From positions 62,001 through 126,000 of the forward strand of contig NZ_JAASRN010000001.1 in assembly GCF_011761635.1 (NCBI RefSeq): 64,000 nucleotides of DNA. Reading direction: 5' to 3'. This stretch comes from Thermonema lapsum. GTDB lineage: Bacteria > Bacteroidota > Bacteroidia > Cytophagales > Thermonemataceae. This document shows positions 11,001 through 19,113 of this stretch, piece after piece. The position numbers and the translations under genes were made by a program. A model generated the notes under the pieces. The model was given only the letters and a program-made list of their open reading frames with translations, had not been told where the DNA came from and did no database searches. Every line of letters starts with the position of its first letter. Within the stretch, counting starts at the first letter, position 1.

Positions 11001-11860
11001 AGTGTACTCAACCAACGATAATGCGTCATCACACCGCGGCAAAGCAGCAGATACAGCACGAAAGCAGCCCAAAAAAACTCAAACAGCTGTTTTCGTATCC
11101 AGTAGAAACGGCTCAGCCACAGCCCCCAAGTCAGCAAAACTAAGCCCACACAGGCAATGCCAATGGCGATGCGTTGCACCAAGACTTTATTCAACATCTC
11201 ACGGGTGCTGGGCATAATCACATAATTGAATACCACTTGACCATTGGGTGCTTTTACCTCTACCACATCGCTCGTTAAGGGCGGGTTGATGCGCACGTCT
11301 TCCCACCGGCTTATGGGTATGATGTCGGTATTGAGTCCTGAATGCAGGTAGTTGTTTTCTACGGGGTAACGCCTGTAAAGCGGAATCAGAACATAAGTTT
11401 CTATGTGGGCTTTGCCCCCGGTCAAAAATTCGTCGTGATAGGCAAGAAAAAGCCCTCTGCTCAAACTAAGCAGACGGTAGCGGTATTGCCCTTTGAGGTG
11501 TTCGTAGGTAGGTACAAAGCTGAAATCAGACCAGAAGAAGAGTGTCCGGTTTTTGAACACGTAAAAAGGGTAGGGTTGTTCTTCAATGATTTGAGCCAAT
11601 GCCGCTTGATTGTTGTTTTGAAAAGTGAGTCTTATGCGGTCAGCTTCTGCCTGTGCTTTTTCAAAGGCATGCAATACATTGTTCTGAATCTGGCGGTCTA
11701 TGCCCGCATCTATTAAAGAGCGGCGTGTCGCTTCCGACGGAAGCAGCCATGCCAAAAGTAGCATCAGTATACCCACTGCGCATAAAACCAACATGCGAAG
11801 CCGTATCTTCTTTGCAAAAGGATGCATCATTTTTTTGGCGTTGTGCGAGCGAAAGTTCAA
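8039..11860 (-). CDS. Giant membrane sensor histidine kinase (NtrY-like)
   Basis: The 1273-residue protein has an N-terminal membrane helix, an extracytoplasmic region of about 190 residues, a block of roughly seven or more membrane helices, a second long extracytoplasmic domain, more helices around 740-790 and 930-950, then HAMP, HisKA and HATPase domains. The phosphoacceptor is H1060 in HEIKNPLTP; the N box (NLILNAIQAV), G1 (DNGSGIP) and G2 (GSGIGLAVAK) follow. The HisKA/HATPase part resembles NtrY. No receiver domain is fused and no response regulator lies next to it. ATG 11860 or ATG 11830 could be the start; the latter gives a more typical N-terminus. It leads an operon with the outer membrane protein whose start lies inside its 3' end. 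Confidence 0.9.
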   Translation of the reverse strand: MNFRSHNAKKMMHPFAKKIRLRMLVLCAVGILMLLLAWLLPSEATRRSLIDAGIDRQIQNNVLHAFEKAQAEADRIRLTFQNNNQAALAQIIEEQPYPFYVFKNRTLFFWSDFSFVPTYEHLKGQYRYRLLSLSRGLFLAYHDEFLTGGKAHIETYVLIPLYRRYPVENNYLHSGLNTDIIPISRWEDVRINPPLTSDVVEVKAPNGQVVFNYVIMPSTREMLNKVLVQRIAIGIACVGLVLLTWGLWLSRFYWIRKQLFEFFWAAFVLYLLLCRGVMTHYRWLSTLTGWELFDSKLYASSMLTPSLGDLLVNALLLAWLVLSLRVHIPHTFFIHRIHRTHRLFAFVWATCLALLSYVSIGLVVYFVSTLYLDATISLDISTQLNFSWVRFIALFIFLLFSFIYFLITNLCARVFSRLLGQHPLLMMLSFSAATLLTISLSYQVSFYHPWVVFVHGVFFLLSIFTKLPNYLFHLRYRTTLYLFIGAVVCAFTGAYVIRLYSQERMLTNKLSYAESLLAERDFYTEFLLKEVYEKIRKDYNIQEYLRSPFLPKQLIKQRIRRIHLNNQFDNYQVRILLFDTHGNTLDKSFSGKINDYLQRYAQKQFQTEVPFLYFINEQQAVEYKISPNLLRAYILKIPVKYQGMLVGYVILELKQKKDLPYNVYPELMVDSRFRMPQEAQNYSYSVWMGRRLLYSYGQYNYEKDFNSRLLSQAALYQNGIESNGFHHIAVLERAKQNRDMPPKIVVVSSPAYQLSRSFTNFSFLLLMLILFSGSLFVLLSRKRLTFQRLSFTAKIQLYLNFAFFVPLLIVSVFTLSFMKNSYEEDLRRSFLQQANNAMLSLSGSLQLFDNEELQLNALQQELAILSRYGQVDINLFHPEGSLIASSQPNIFENGLISPLINPKALVAIRDLRFKNILLEEQIGKLRYQSVYVAIKSFEDGKLLGILSIPFFEAQDEQSQKLSDLLAIIINIFTITFSVFLLLSQVVSRSLTKPLEMIAQKLRKTTFQDYNEPLEWDSDDEIGLLVSEYNRMLLNLESSKKALAQSEKESAWREMAKQVAHEIKNPLTPMKLTLQQLERRMQSDHISKENLQRMLQRTISSLLQQIDTLSDIATSFSTFAKMPSPRLAPFDIANTLRNIVELHRSQNKKVFFLTNIAPGTFKVMGDDRLTGRILTNLILNAIQAVPEERTPQIMVSLYRTENNMIRIEVRDNGSGIPEEIRKRIFTPSFTTKASGSGIGLAVAKRGIEQMNGRIWFESKEGEGTCFFIELPPLS

Positions 11861-11936
11861 TTTAATGAAAAGCTGTGAAGTAGTTGTGGGATTTTAATAT
11901 ATTGCTGTGGTCTATCAAAAAAAACAAGCCTAAGAT

Positions 11937-12308
11937 ATGAAAAAATGGATAGGAGTGGTAGCCGCTTTACTGGCAGGCACCGCTGTGGCTTTAGGAGCCT
12001 TTGGTGCCCATGCTCTGAGAGAAAGCCTTCAGCAAGCCGGTCGTTTCGATACTTACGAAACAGCCGTGCGGTATCAATTCTATCATGCTTTGGCATTATT
12101 CGTGTTGTACTTGTTGCAGAGCCATTTGCCTTGGCGTCGCTTGCAGTGGGTGGCTGCCTGCTTTAGCTTGGGAGTCCTTTTATTCTGTGGGTCTTTGTAT
12201 GTCATTTGCTTTACGGGAGTGAGTGCATGGGGGGCGGTGGCACCCTTGGGGGGCACGCTCTTTATAGCAGGCTGGCTTTTGCTTGCTTTTTATGTTTGGA
12301 AAAACTAA
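11937..12308 (+). CDS. DUF423 family small membrane protein
   Basis: The 123-residue protein has four predicted membrane helices (about 5-22, 43-60, 70-88 and 95-118) and the conserved GAFGAHAL segment near residue 21, with the family pattern (YgdD/YwdK type) AVRYQFYHALAL. Biochemical role is not established. It is divergent from the sensor kinase (76 bases apart) and 21 bases before a lipoprotein gene on the same strand, so the two may be co-transcribed. Confidence 0.88.
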   Translation: MKKWIGVVAALLAGTAVALGAFGAHALRESLQQAGRFDTYETAVRYQFYHALALFVLYLLQSHLPWRRLQWVAACFSLGVLLFCGSLYVICFTGVSAWGAVAPLGGTLFIAGWLLLAFYVWKN

Positions 12309-12329
12309 ACCATTCAAAACTAAGAAGTT

Positions 12330-13127
12330 ATGTTACGCACGTTTTCTTTTTGCTTCACCTTCATAGCGGCTTTGTTGCTCTCATGCCAAAGCACCCGGCA
12401 TGCCAAAGGGCAAGGAGCAGCCCTCAAAAACGGAACCTCTTCCATGAATGCAACTTTACCCGCAGATTTTAGCATTACGCTCATCGAAAACCAAGGTATG
12501 CTGCCGGTGTATTCTACCATCTTCATTTCGGCAGAAGAGTGTTATTTCGAAGAATACGAGTATATGGCGCATCGGCGTAATGCGTTTAAGCTGAGCCCGG
12601 AACAGCTGCATCGTATATGGCAGACCTTACAAAACAATGCCTTTGAGCACATCGAGTCTGAAAAACACAATATAGCTGACCGCGGCGGTATAAGCCTATT
12701 TGTTCAACACAACGGTAAAAAGACAAAACTATATGACGTGGGTAGCTACGTGTTGAAAGATGAATGGAGAAAGCAGTTCTATGAAATCGTTACTGTCATC
12801 AAGGAAATGACCGACGAAGCCCTGCGGCAGGAAAAAGTGCGCGTACAAATCCATATCGCCTCTTCCATTACATCCACCGATTACATTCTTGGTGTGTTTG
12901 TGCGTGGAGGGGTGAACTATAACAGCGAAAAAGAAGGTAAAAAAAGCAGCTTAACTATGGACCTGCTGCCCGGCGACCATGTACTTTCGGCTACTCTGCA
13001 AGAGAATACCCAGCCGCCTTATTCCAGAAAGACCGTGGCGCATCTCATGAGCCCCTTTAGCGTAAGCGGAGATAAGGAACAGGCTTTCACACTCAATTAT
13101 GTGAATGGCAATTTAGTGCTGAAGTAA
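12330..13127 (+). CDS. Lipoprotein of unknown function
   Basis: 265 residues with a lipoprotein signal peptide: hydrophobic stretch then LLLSC, with the lipidated Cys near residue 19. The following segment is Ser/Thr/Asn rich, then a mixed alpha/beta domain including the segment EECYFEEYEYMAHRRNAF. No family recognised. It lies 21 bases after the DUF423 gene; dnaG downstream has its own promoter. The ATG at 12330 is the only one that gives a lipobox. Confidence 0.75.
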   Translation: MLRTFSFCFTFIAALLLSCQSTRHAKGQGAALKNGTSSMNATLPADFSITLIENQGMLPVYSTIFISAEECYFEEYEYMAHRRNAFKLSPEQLHRIWQTLQNNAFEHIESEKHNIADRGGISLFVQHNGKKTKLYDVGSYVLKDEWRKQFYEIVTVIKEMTDEALRQEKVRVQIHIASSITSTDYILGVFVRGGVNYNSEKEGKKSSLTMDLLPGDHVLSATLQENTQPPYSRKTVAHLMSPFSVSGDKEQAFTLNYVNGNLVLK

Positions 13128-13174
13128 ACATACGCATATGGATAATACAGCTGGCAGCCTTCGCACTCCGGCTG

Positions 13175-13203
13175 TTTGGTTTTGGAAAACAAGCGTATCT
13201 TTG
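13175..13203 (+). promoter_or_regulatory. Promoter of dnaG
   Basis: -7 box TATCTTTG at 13196-13203, 26 bases before the dnaG ATG, with a TTTG at 13175-13178 as a possible -33 element (17-nt spacer, slightly short of the usual 19-21). Confidence 0.55.
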
Positions 13204-13229
13204 TATAAAGTGCGAACACAAAGGGCAGC

Positions 13230-15173
13230 ATGTCTATTCCCGAAAACGTCATACGACAGATACAAGAAGCCGCCGACGTCGTGGAGGTCATTCAAGACTA
13301 CCTCAGCCTGAAGAAAAAAGGCAAAGACTATGTAGCCTTGTGCCCTTTCCATCATGAAAAGACCCCTTCATTTACTGTTTCACCTGCAAAGCAAATCTAC
13401 AAGTGCTTTGGATGCGGCAAAGGGGGCGATGCTATCTCTTTTGTCATGGAGATAGAAGGCATCAGTTTTGTGGAAGCTGTACGCCGCCTGGCAGAGCGCT
13501 ATAAAATACCACTGCCCGAAGAAGCAGAACATACCAGCAAGGAAGCATTAGAGGCAGCCGAAGAAGCAAGCCGCCGGAAAGAAAGCATCCTTATTGCCTT
13601 GCAGTTTGCACAACAGACTTACAGCCGGTTTTTGTGGGAAACAGAAGAGGGGCAGGCAGTTGGGCTATCTTACTTCAAACAAAGAGGATTGCGCGAAGCC
13701 ACCATACGCAAGTTTGAGCTGGGGTATGCCCCCGACACATGGGACGCCTTCACACAAGCCGCTTTGAAAGCTGGCTATCAAGCCGACATATTGCAGGCGG
13801 CTGACCTCACATACTGCTCCGACAAAACACAAAACCTCTACGACCGCTTTCGCAATCGTGCTATCTTCCCTATTCACAATTCCTCCGGCAAGGTGATTGC
13901 CTTTGCTGGACGCACCTTCAGCACCGATAAGAAAGTAGCCAAATACATCAACTCTGCCGATACCCCAGTATATGACAAAAGCAAGGTGCTGTATGGGCTG
14001 CATCTTGCCAAACAAAGCATTCGGCAGCAAGACAAATGCTATATAGTAGAAGGCTACATGGACGTGATGAGCCTGCATCAAGCAGGCATTGAAAATGTGG
14101 TGGCTACTTCGGGCACCTCGCTCACCGTAGAACAAGTGCGCCTGCTGCGCCGCTTCACCGAAAACATAACCATCCTTTATGATGGCGATGAAGCCGGCAT
14201 CAAGGCTGCTTTGCGGGGTATCGACCTGCTGTTGGAAGAAAACGTAAACGTGCGCTTGGTGCTCATGCCGCCGGGCGAAGACCCTGACAGTTATCTGCTT
14301 AAGGTCGGGGCATCTGCTTTTGTGGACTACCTCTCTCAAAAAGAAGAAGACTTTTTACATTTCAAGGCACGTCATCTTCTACCGCCCGGCACCGCAGACC
14401 CGCTTGCCAAAGCCCAAGCCATACGGGAACTGGCTGCTTCTATTGCCCGCATGGGCGATAGACTCAAGCGCCGCATGTACATACGGCAGCTTAGTCAAGA
14501 CCTGAACGTAGAGGAAGAGTGGGTCATCGATGAGGTGAACACCATCCTCTTCCGAGAGAAAAGAGGTTTGCCCTTGCAGCGTGAAGCAGCCAAAGAAGTA
14601 CCAGAGGTGTCTGACTCTGTCGTAAGCCCTCTGACCTCAGCTTTCATCGACATGGCGCAGTACCGCCAAGAACGCGACCTACTTTTCCTCTTACTCTCTT
14701 TTGCCGGAGAGCAGCTCGAAGATGAACGCTTTTTTGCAGAATATATACTCGAAGAAATTTCCGACATCACCATTGAGCATGAACCTTTCAAGAGCATGCT
14801 TGCGGAGTTTTGCCATGCCCTCGAAAAAGGCGAAATCCTCTCTTTGGACTACTTCCTGCATCATCCGCAGGAGGCTTTCAAACAGGCAGTAATAGACATG
14901 CTCACAGCGCTGGGAGAACCCTCCGCCGGATGGGAACGCTATGAAATATTCATAAAAAAGCCGGAAGATACCTTTACCGACAATGCCTACAAAAACATTT
15001 TGCGCTTGAAGCACCGATTCCTGAAGAAAAAAGAAAAAAAACTACTCGATGCCATGAAGGAAGCCGCCAAAGCCAATGACATGGAGCAACAGATGCTGCT
15101 GCTCAAGCAAATGCAAGAAAATAAAGCACTGTTGAGCCGCTTGTCAGATATCTTGAAAAACGTTACGGGTTGA
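13230..15173 (+). CDS. dnaG: DNA primase
   Basis: Makes RNA primers for chromosome replication, working with DnaB helicase. The 647-residue protein has an N-terminal CHC2 zinc ribbon (C38, H41, C59, C62), the RNA polymerase core, a Toprim domain with the catalytic EGYMDV at 274-279 and DGDEAG from 318, and a C-terminal helicase-interaction region. Length is normal. It has its own promoter and ends 10 bases short of the convergent rRNA methyltransferase gene. Confidence 0.97.
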   Translation: MSIPENVIRQIQEAADVVEVIQDYLSLKKKGKDYVALCPFHHEKTPSFTVSPAKQIYKCFGCGKGGDAISFVMEIEGISFVEAVRRLAERYKIPLPEEAEHTSKEALEAAEEASRRKESILIALQFAQQTYSRFLWETEEGQAVGLSYFKQRGLREATIRKFELGYAPDTWDAFTQAALKAGYQADILQAADLTYCSDKTQNLYDRFRNRAIFPIHNSSGKVIAFAGRTFSTDKKVAKYINSADTPVYDKSKVLYGLHLAKQSIRQQDKCYIVEGYMDVMSLHQAGIENVVATSGTSLTVEQVRLLRRFTENITILYDGDEAGIKAALRGIDLLLEENVNVRLVLMPPGEDPDSYLLKVGASAFVDYLSQKEEDFLHFKARHLLPPGTADPLAKAQAIRELAASIARMGDRLKRRMYIRQLSQDLNVEEEWVIDEVNTILFREKRGLPLQREAAKEVPEVSDSVVSPLTSAFIDMAQYRQERDLLFLLLSFAGEQLEDERFFAEYILEEISDITIEHEPFKSMLAEFCHALEKGEILSLDYFLHHPQEAFKQAVIDMLTALGEPSAGWERYEIFIKKPEDTFTDNAYKNILRLKHRFLKKKEKKLLDAMKEAAKANDMEQQMLLLKQMQENKALLSRLSDILKNVTG

Positions 15174-15183
15174 ATCAACACAC

Positions 15184-16407
15184 TTAGCGGCTTTTCTTGC
15201 GCAAGCGTGCCATATAAAAACCATCCCATCCGTGGAAAGAGGGCAATAGGAGCTCTTCGGCTTCCAATTCAAAATGAGGGTTGAGCGCCAAAAATTCTTC
15301 TATCTGCTTGCGGTTCTCTTCGGCAAACACACTGCAAGTGGCATATACCATCTTGCCCCCCACTTTGAGCATTTGCGGATAGTGTTCCAGTATCATTTGC
15401 TGTTTGGCTTTCACCTCTTCCATAAACGAGTCTGTGATGCGCCACTTGGCATCGGGATTGCGGCGCAGCACCCCTGAACCGCTGCAAGGTACATCCAGCA
15501 GCAGGCGGTCGGCGCTGTTGTACAGCCGTTTCAAAGTTTTACTTTCAATCAAGCGAGTTTCTACATTGAAGACCCCATTGCGTCGGGCACGCTTCCGTAG
15601 CTCCTTGAGCTTCCATGATTCCACATCCATCGCAATGATGTGTCCTTTGTTCTGCATGAGTGCTGCCAAATGCAAGGTTTTGCCGCCACCGCCAGCACAG
15701 GCATCGATGACCCGCATGCCCGGGGCAGCCTCCAGAAACGGGGCGATGCGCTGTGAACCTGCATCTTGTACCTCGAAGAGCCCTTCTTGAAAGGCTTTGG
15801 TGCGAAAGACATTGCCGCGTGCCGCAAGCTTCAATGCCGAGGGTACTCCTTCTACTGCTTCTGTGGCAAAGCCTTCTTGAAGCAGGCGCTCGCGCAGCTC
15901 TTCCATGCTTGTTTTAAGCGAATTGACGCGCAAAAAAACATCCGCCTGCCGGTTCATGGCATCCAATTCGCGTTGCCAGCTGGCTTCGCCCATTTGGCGA
16001 CAACCATACTGCCACAGCCAGTCAGACACACTGTAGGCAATAGAAGGATGGGGCGGGGCTTCATAGCGCCGGTGCAACTGCTCATAGGAAGGCAAATTGC
16101 CAAATAAATCCCAAGCGGGCAATTCTTTTAGCAAAAGCATAAAATAAGCACCAGTCATACGCCGCAGTGCATCAGTGTGGGTTTCTTGCAATTCGTCGCG
16201 GGTATTCATGCCCAAAGCATAGCGCAGACGTTTGTGATTTCTGATGATGTTGTAGCTGTGCTCGGCTACGAAAGCCCGGTCTCGGACGCCCCATTGCTTA
16301 TTGCGTTTGAAAATACTCTCTATGGCTTTATCGCTATATATCCGGTCTTGAAATACGCTTTGAAGTACTTCGATAATCCCTTCAATGAGGTTTCTGTGCA
16401 GTCTCAC
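15184..16407 (-). CDS. RsmB/NOP2-type 5-cytosine rRNA methyltransferase
   Basis: SAM-dependent RNA m5C methyltransferase, probably acting on 16S rRNA. An N-terminal NusB-like helical domain is followed by the Rossmann domain with DACAGGGGKTLHLA (SAM binding), DVPCSGSG carrying the motif IV cysteine, and YATCSVF carrying the catalytic motif VI cysteine. The frame stays open to an ATG at 16470. However, a minus-strand -7 box at 16429-16436 implies a transcript start near 16422, so I choose GTG 16407, giving 407 residues beginning MRLHRNLIEG. The gene diverges from the SDR gene with overlapping promoters. It is RsmB-like but the exact target base is not proven. Confidence 0.9.
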   Translation of the reverse strand: MRLHRNLIEGIIEVLQSVFQDRIYSDKAIESIFKRNKQWGVRDRAFVAEHSYNIIRNHKRLRYALGMNTRDELQETHTDALRRMTGAYFMLLLKELPAWDLFGNLPSYEQLHRRYEAPPHPSIAYSVSDWLWQYGCRQMGEASWQRELDAMNRQADVFLRVNSLKTSMEELRERLLQEGFATEAVEGVPSALKLAARGNVFRTKAFQEGLFEVQDAGSQRIAPFLEAAPGMRVIDACAGGGGKTLHLAALMQNKGHIIAMDVESWKLKELRKRARRNGVFNVETRLIESKTLKRLYNSADRLLLDVPCSGSGVLRRNPDAKWRITDSFMEEVKAKQQMILEHYPQMLKVGGKMVYATCSVFAEENRKQIEEFLALNPHFELEAEELLLPSFHGWDGFYMARLRKKSR

Positions 16408-16419
16408 TGGATAATTTTT

Positions 16420-16427
16420 TACCTTTG
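16420..16427 (+). promoter_or_regulatory. -7 box of the SDR gene (TACCTTTG)
   Basis: Fits TAnnTTTG and lies 24 bases before ATG 16452. It is separated by one base from the oppositely directed box of the rRNA methyltransferase gene. Confidence 0.55.
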
Positions 16428-16428
16428 G

Positions 16429-16436
16429 CAAAAGTA
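16429..16436 (-). promoter_or_regulatory. -7 box of the rRNA methyltransferase gene (TACTTTTG on minus strand)
   Basis: The complement reads TACTTTTG, fitting TAnnTTTG, and lies 21 bases before GTG 16407. With the plus-strand box it forms a near-palindrome spanning 16420-16436. Confidence 0.5.
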
Positions 16437-16451
16437 AGCATTCAAAAAAGA

Positions 16452-17276
16452 ATGGAAAAAACGTATGCACTCATTACCGGCGCCAGCCAAGGCATAGGGC
16501 AAGCCATTGCTTATGAGTTGGCACAGCGGGGCGTGTCGCTGTTGTTGGTGGCTTTGCCCGACAGCCATCTGGAACAAACTTGCAGCCGTTTGCAGAGCCT
16601 TTTCCCCGAAATAGAGGTACATGCCTTGCCAGCTGACCTCACACGAGAAGAAGACATCCGGGCAATAGCCGCGCGCTGTTATCAAGAAGGATGGGCATTG
16701 CGCTATCTTATCAACAATGCGGGTATGGGCTTCACCGGAACGTATGAGTCTTACAGTTATGAGTTTTACGAAAAAGTGCTGCAATTGAATGTGATGGCAA
16801 CAGCCCGCCTTACGCGTTTGTTGCTGCCTTTGCTGCGCAAGCACGCACCGGCTTATATCCTGAACATGGCGAGCATGGCGGCTTATTTTCAAATGCCCTA
16901 TAAGGTGATTTACTCTTCTTCCAAAGCTTTTGTTTATCATTTTTCTTTGTCTTTGAGAGAGGAACTGCGTGGCAGTGGTGTATCGGTAACGGTGGTGTGT
17001 CCGGGCGGGGTGTTGACCAATCCCGAAGTACGCCAAACCATCGAACACTTAGGACGCTTGGGGGCTGCTTTCTCGCTGGAACCGCAGGTAGTGGCGCGCA
17101 GTGCAGTAAAGGCTATGCTGCGGCGCAAGAGCGAACATGTGCCCGGCTTCTGGGTGTCGCTATATGCGAAACTGCGCCACCTGTTGCCGAAAAGCTGGGT
17201 TCGCCGTGCTCTGGGATGGGTATTCAGAAGGAAATTTGCTGTTCAATCCAATGCAACTTATGAAAAACTGGTTTAA
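16452..17276 (+). CDS. Short-chain dehydrogenase/reductase
   Basis: NAD(P)-dependent SDR with a classical Rossmann fold: TGASQGIG at 9-16 binds the cofactor, NNAG at 88-91, and the catalytic Y154-x3-K158 in YSSSK, with a Ser around 140. The 274 residues include a C-terminal extension rich in Arg and hydrophobics that may touch the membrane, as in lipid-modifying SDRs. Substrate is unknown. Start ATG 16452 is preferred over the upstream TTG at 16425, which lies inside the -7 box. The following TlpA-like gene starts within its 3' end. Confidence 0.9.
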   Translation: MEKTYALITGASQGIGQAIAYELAQRGVSLLLVALPDSHLEQTCSRLQSLFPEIEVHALPADLTREEDIRAIAARCYQEGWALRYLINNAGMGFTGTYESYSYEFYEKVLQLNVMATARLTRLLLPLLRKHAPAYILNMASMAAYFQMPYKVIYSSSKAFVYHFSLSLREELRGSGVSVTVVCPGGVLTNPEVRQTIEHLGRLGAAFSLEPQVVARSAVKAMLRRKSEHVPGFWVSLYAKLRHLLPKSWVRRALGWVFRRKFAVQSNATYEKLV

Positions 17277-17847
17277 AAAAATTCCTTCTTGGCTGTTTGC
17301 TGTCTTGCTGCTGCTGGTCTTGTATTCTACAGGCACTTTGCCCTCTTTTATAGGCGGCATGCAACGCCTCATTTTATGGACGGGTCTTATGGATGCTCGC
17401 CCCCAAAAAATGGAAGCAGCTCCCGTTTTGCAGGAACACTGGCAACTTCAGACCGCCGACGGCAGGCAGCTTGCCCTGCAAACACTCAAGGGCAAGGTGC
17501 TTGTCATCAACCTGTGGGCTACGTGGTGTCCGCCTTGTGTGGCAGAGTTGCCAGGTTTGCGGCGTTTGCAGGCACGCATCGAGCAGGAAGGAAAAGAAAA
17601 CATCCATCTCCTGTTGGTCAACATAGAAGAGCAAAAGCACAAGGACAAAGTGCTGCGTTTTGCGAAGAAAAAAGACATCTATTCAATTACTTACTTCCCT
17701 CTTTCGCCCATACCAGCTTTGTTGCAGTCGAAGGCAATTCCCGCCACTTTTGTGTTCTCGCCCTCAGGGCAGTTGGTTTACCGCAGGGAAGGAATGGCAA
17801 ATTACGACAATCAAGCATTTTGGGAGTTTTTGCTGTCGTTGGAATAA
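17260..17847 (+). CDS. TlpA/ResA-like membrane-anchored thioredoxin
   Basis: Thiol-disulfide oxidoreductase on the outer face of the inner membrane. 195 residues: one N-terminal membrane anchor (about 9-28), then a thioredoxin fold with the redox pair C90-PP-C93 in WCPPC and a cis-proline region AIPATFVF. Such proteins reduce cytochrome c haem-binding cysteines or other exported proteins; the client here is unknown. Start ATG 17260 (or ATG 17251) overlaps the end of the SDR gene, so the two are co-transcribed. A terminator follows at 17873-17907. Confidence 0.88.
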   Translation: MKNWFKKIPSWLFAVLLLLVLYSTGTLPSFIGGMQRLILWTGLMDARPQKMEAAPVLQEHWQLQTADGRQLALQTLKGKVLVINLWATWCPPCVAELPGLRRLQARIEQEGKENIHLLLVNIEEQKHKDKVLRFAKKKDIYSITYFPLSPIPALLQSKAIPATFVFSPSGQLVYRREGMANYDNQAFWEFLLSLE

Positions 17848-17872
17848 GCCTAAAGGCAGCGACCTGTGCGGC

Positions 17873-17907
17873 TTCCATGACAGCCATGCCATGGAATTTC
17901 TTTTTTT
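17873..17907 (+). terminator. Intrinsic terminator after the TlpA-like gene
   Basis: A 7-bp stem (17873-17879 with 17890-17896), a 10-nt loop and a T-rich tail at 17897-17907. It marks the end of the native genes before the foreign island. Confidence 0.7.
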
Positions 17908-17928
17908 AAAAAAACGATTTTTTATTAC

Positions 17929-17944
17929 ATAAATGCAACTTTTT
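17929..17944 (+). repeat. Left terminal inverted repeat of the IS30-family element
   Basis: ATAAATGCAACTTTTT; its exact reverse complement is at 19013-19028. Confidence 0.75.
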
Positions 17945-18057
17945 TAGAGGAGAAAAGATTAAATTTTTCAAGACAAAGGAGGAAGAAAGCTCTTCCCCTC
18001 TTTGCCCTGATGGATAAAGTTTAATTTAGCCCTCTCCTCGCCAAAAAAGAGTTGCTA

Positions 18058-19035
18058 ATGAAACATTTAACCGTAAAACAAAGGTACACCATTTCTGTAA
18101 TGTTACAAAAGGGCTATACACAAAAACAGATAGCAGAAGCCATCGGGAAGCACAAAAGCACTGTTAGCCGAGAAATTCGGCGTAATTGTGATGCTCGTAA
18201 CGGAGCGTATCGCTACTAGCTTGCCCAACGGAAGTGCGAAAAGAGACACCAAACTAAACCTAAAAAAATTCGTTTTACAGAGCAAGTAAAAGCATACGTT
18301 GATACTTGGCTTAAGAATGATTTCAGTCCTGAGCAAATTGCAGGAAGAGCCAAATTAGAAAACGTGGAATGTGTTAGCCATGAACGCATTTATCAATATG
18401 TTTGGGCTGACAAAAAAGCCAAAGGTTCATTATTTACCCACCTAAGAAGGAAAGGGCGAAAGTATCGAAAACGTGGTTCGGCTAAGGATAGCAGAGGTAT
18501 CATAAAAGACAGGGTTGATATTTCACAACGCCCTGCTATTGTCAATGAGAAGATACGCTTGGGTGATTTGGAAATAGATACCATTATTGGCAAAAACCAT
18601 CGTGGAGCAATACTTACCATTAATGACAGGGTAAGCAGTTATGTTTGGATGGCAAAACTAAGTGGCAAAAATGCAGATGGATTAGCCATGAAAGCAGTCG
18701 AAATTTTGCGACCACATGCACACTGGATACATACTATTACAGCAGATAATGGAAAGGAGTTTGCAGACCATAAGAAAATTGCCCAGCAAATCGGCATTGA
18801 TTTTTATTTTGCTAAACCATACCATTCTTGGGAAAGAGGCGCTAATGAAAATACCAATGGACTTATTCGACAATACTTCCCAAAAAGTTCTTCTTTTGAA
18901 TCCATTACAAATAATGACATACAATATGTTCAACACAAGCTAAACAACAGACCAAGAAAAAAATTAGGATTTTTATCTCCTACTGAATTTTTATCCTTAA
19001 AATTGTCTAAACAAAAAGTTGCATTTATAACTTGA
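18058..19035 (+). pseudogene. IS30-family transposase with in-frame amber stop
   Basis: Read from ATG 18058 the frame would encode 325 residues, but TAG at 18217-18219 (codon 54) interrupts it, most simply a CAG-to-TAG change. The N-terminal part holds the helix-turn-helix (QKQIAEAIGKHKSTVSREIR); the remainder holds the catalytic triad D174, D230 and E264, with the 33-residue D-to-E spacing of IS30. Everything after the stop is intact, so the mutation looks recent. The last codons and the TGA at 19033-19035 run through and past the right inverted repeat, so the C-terminus is completed by flanking DNA. Confidence 0.85.
19013..19028 (-). repeat. Right terminal inverted repeat of the IS30-family element
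   Basis: Reverse complement of the 16 bases at 17929-17944. It encodes part of the transposase C-terminus. Confidence 0.75.
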
Positions 19036-19113
19036 ATTCAGTTTTTGAAAATTTGGAAATATCAATTTTGTTACTTATATTCTCTTCTGAGTAGTAACCA
19101 AAGAAGATTAGTG

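Larger units (their letters stand above)
17929..19028 (+). mobile_element. IS30-family insertion sequence, degenerate
   Basis: About 1.1 kb bounded by 16-bp perfect inverted repeats (17929-17944 and 19013-19028) around a DDE transposase of the IS30 family. Outside these 16 bp the flanks no longer match, so I place the ends there; I see no convincing target duplication. The transposase reading frame is interrupted by an amber codon, so the copy cannot move by itself unless that stop is read through. Confidence 0.75.
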
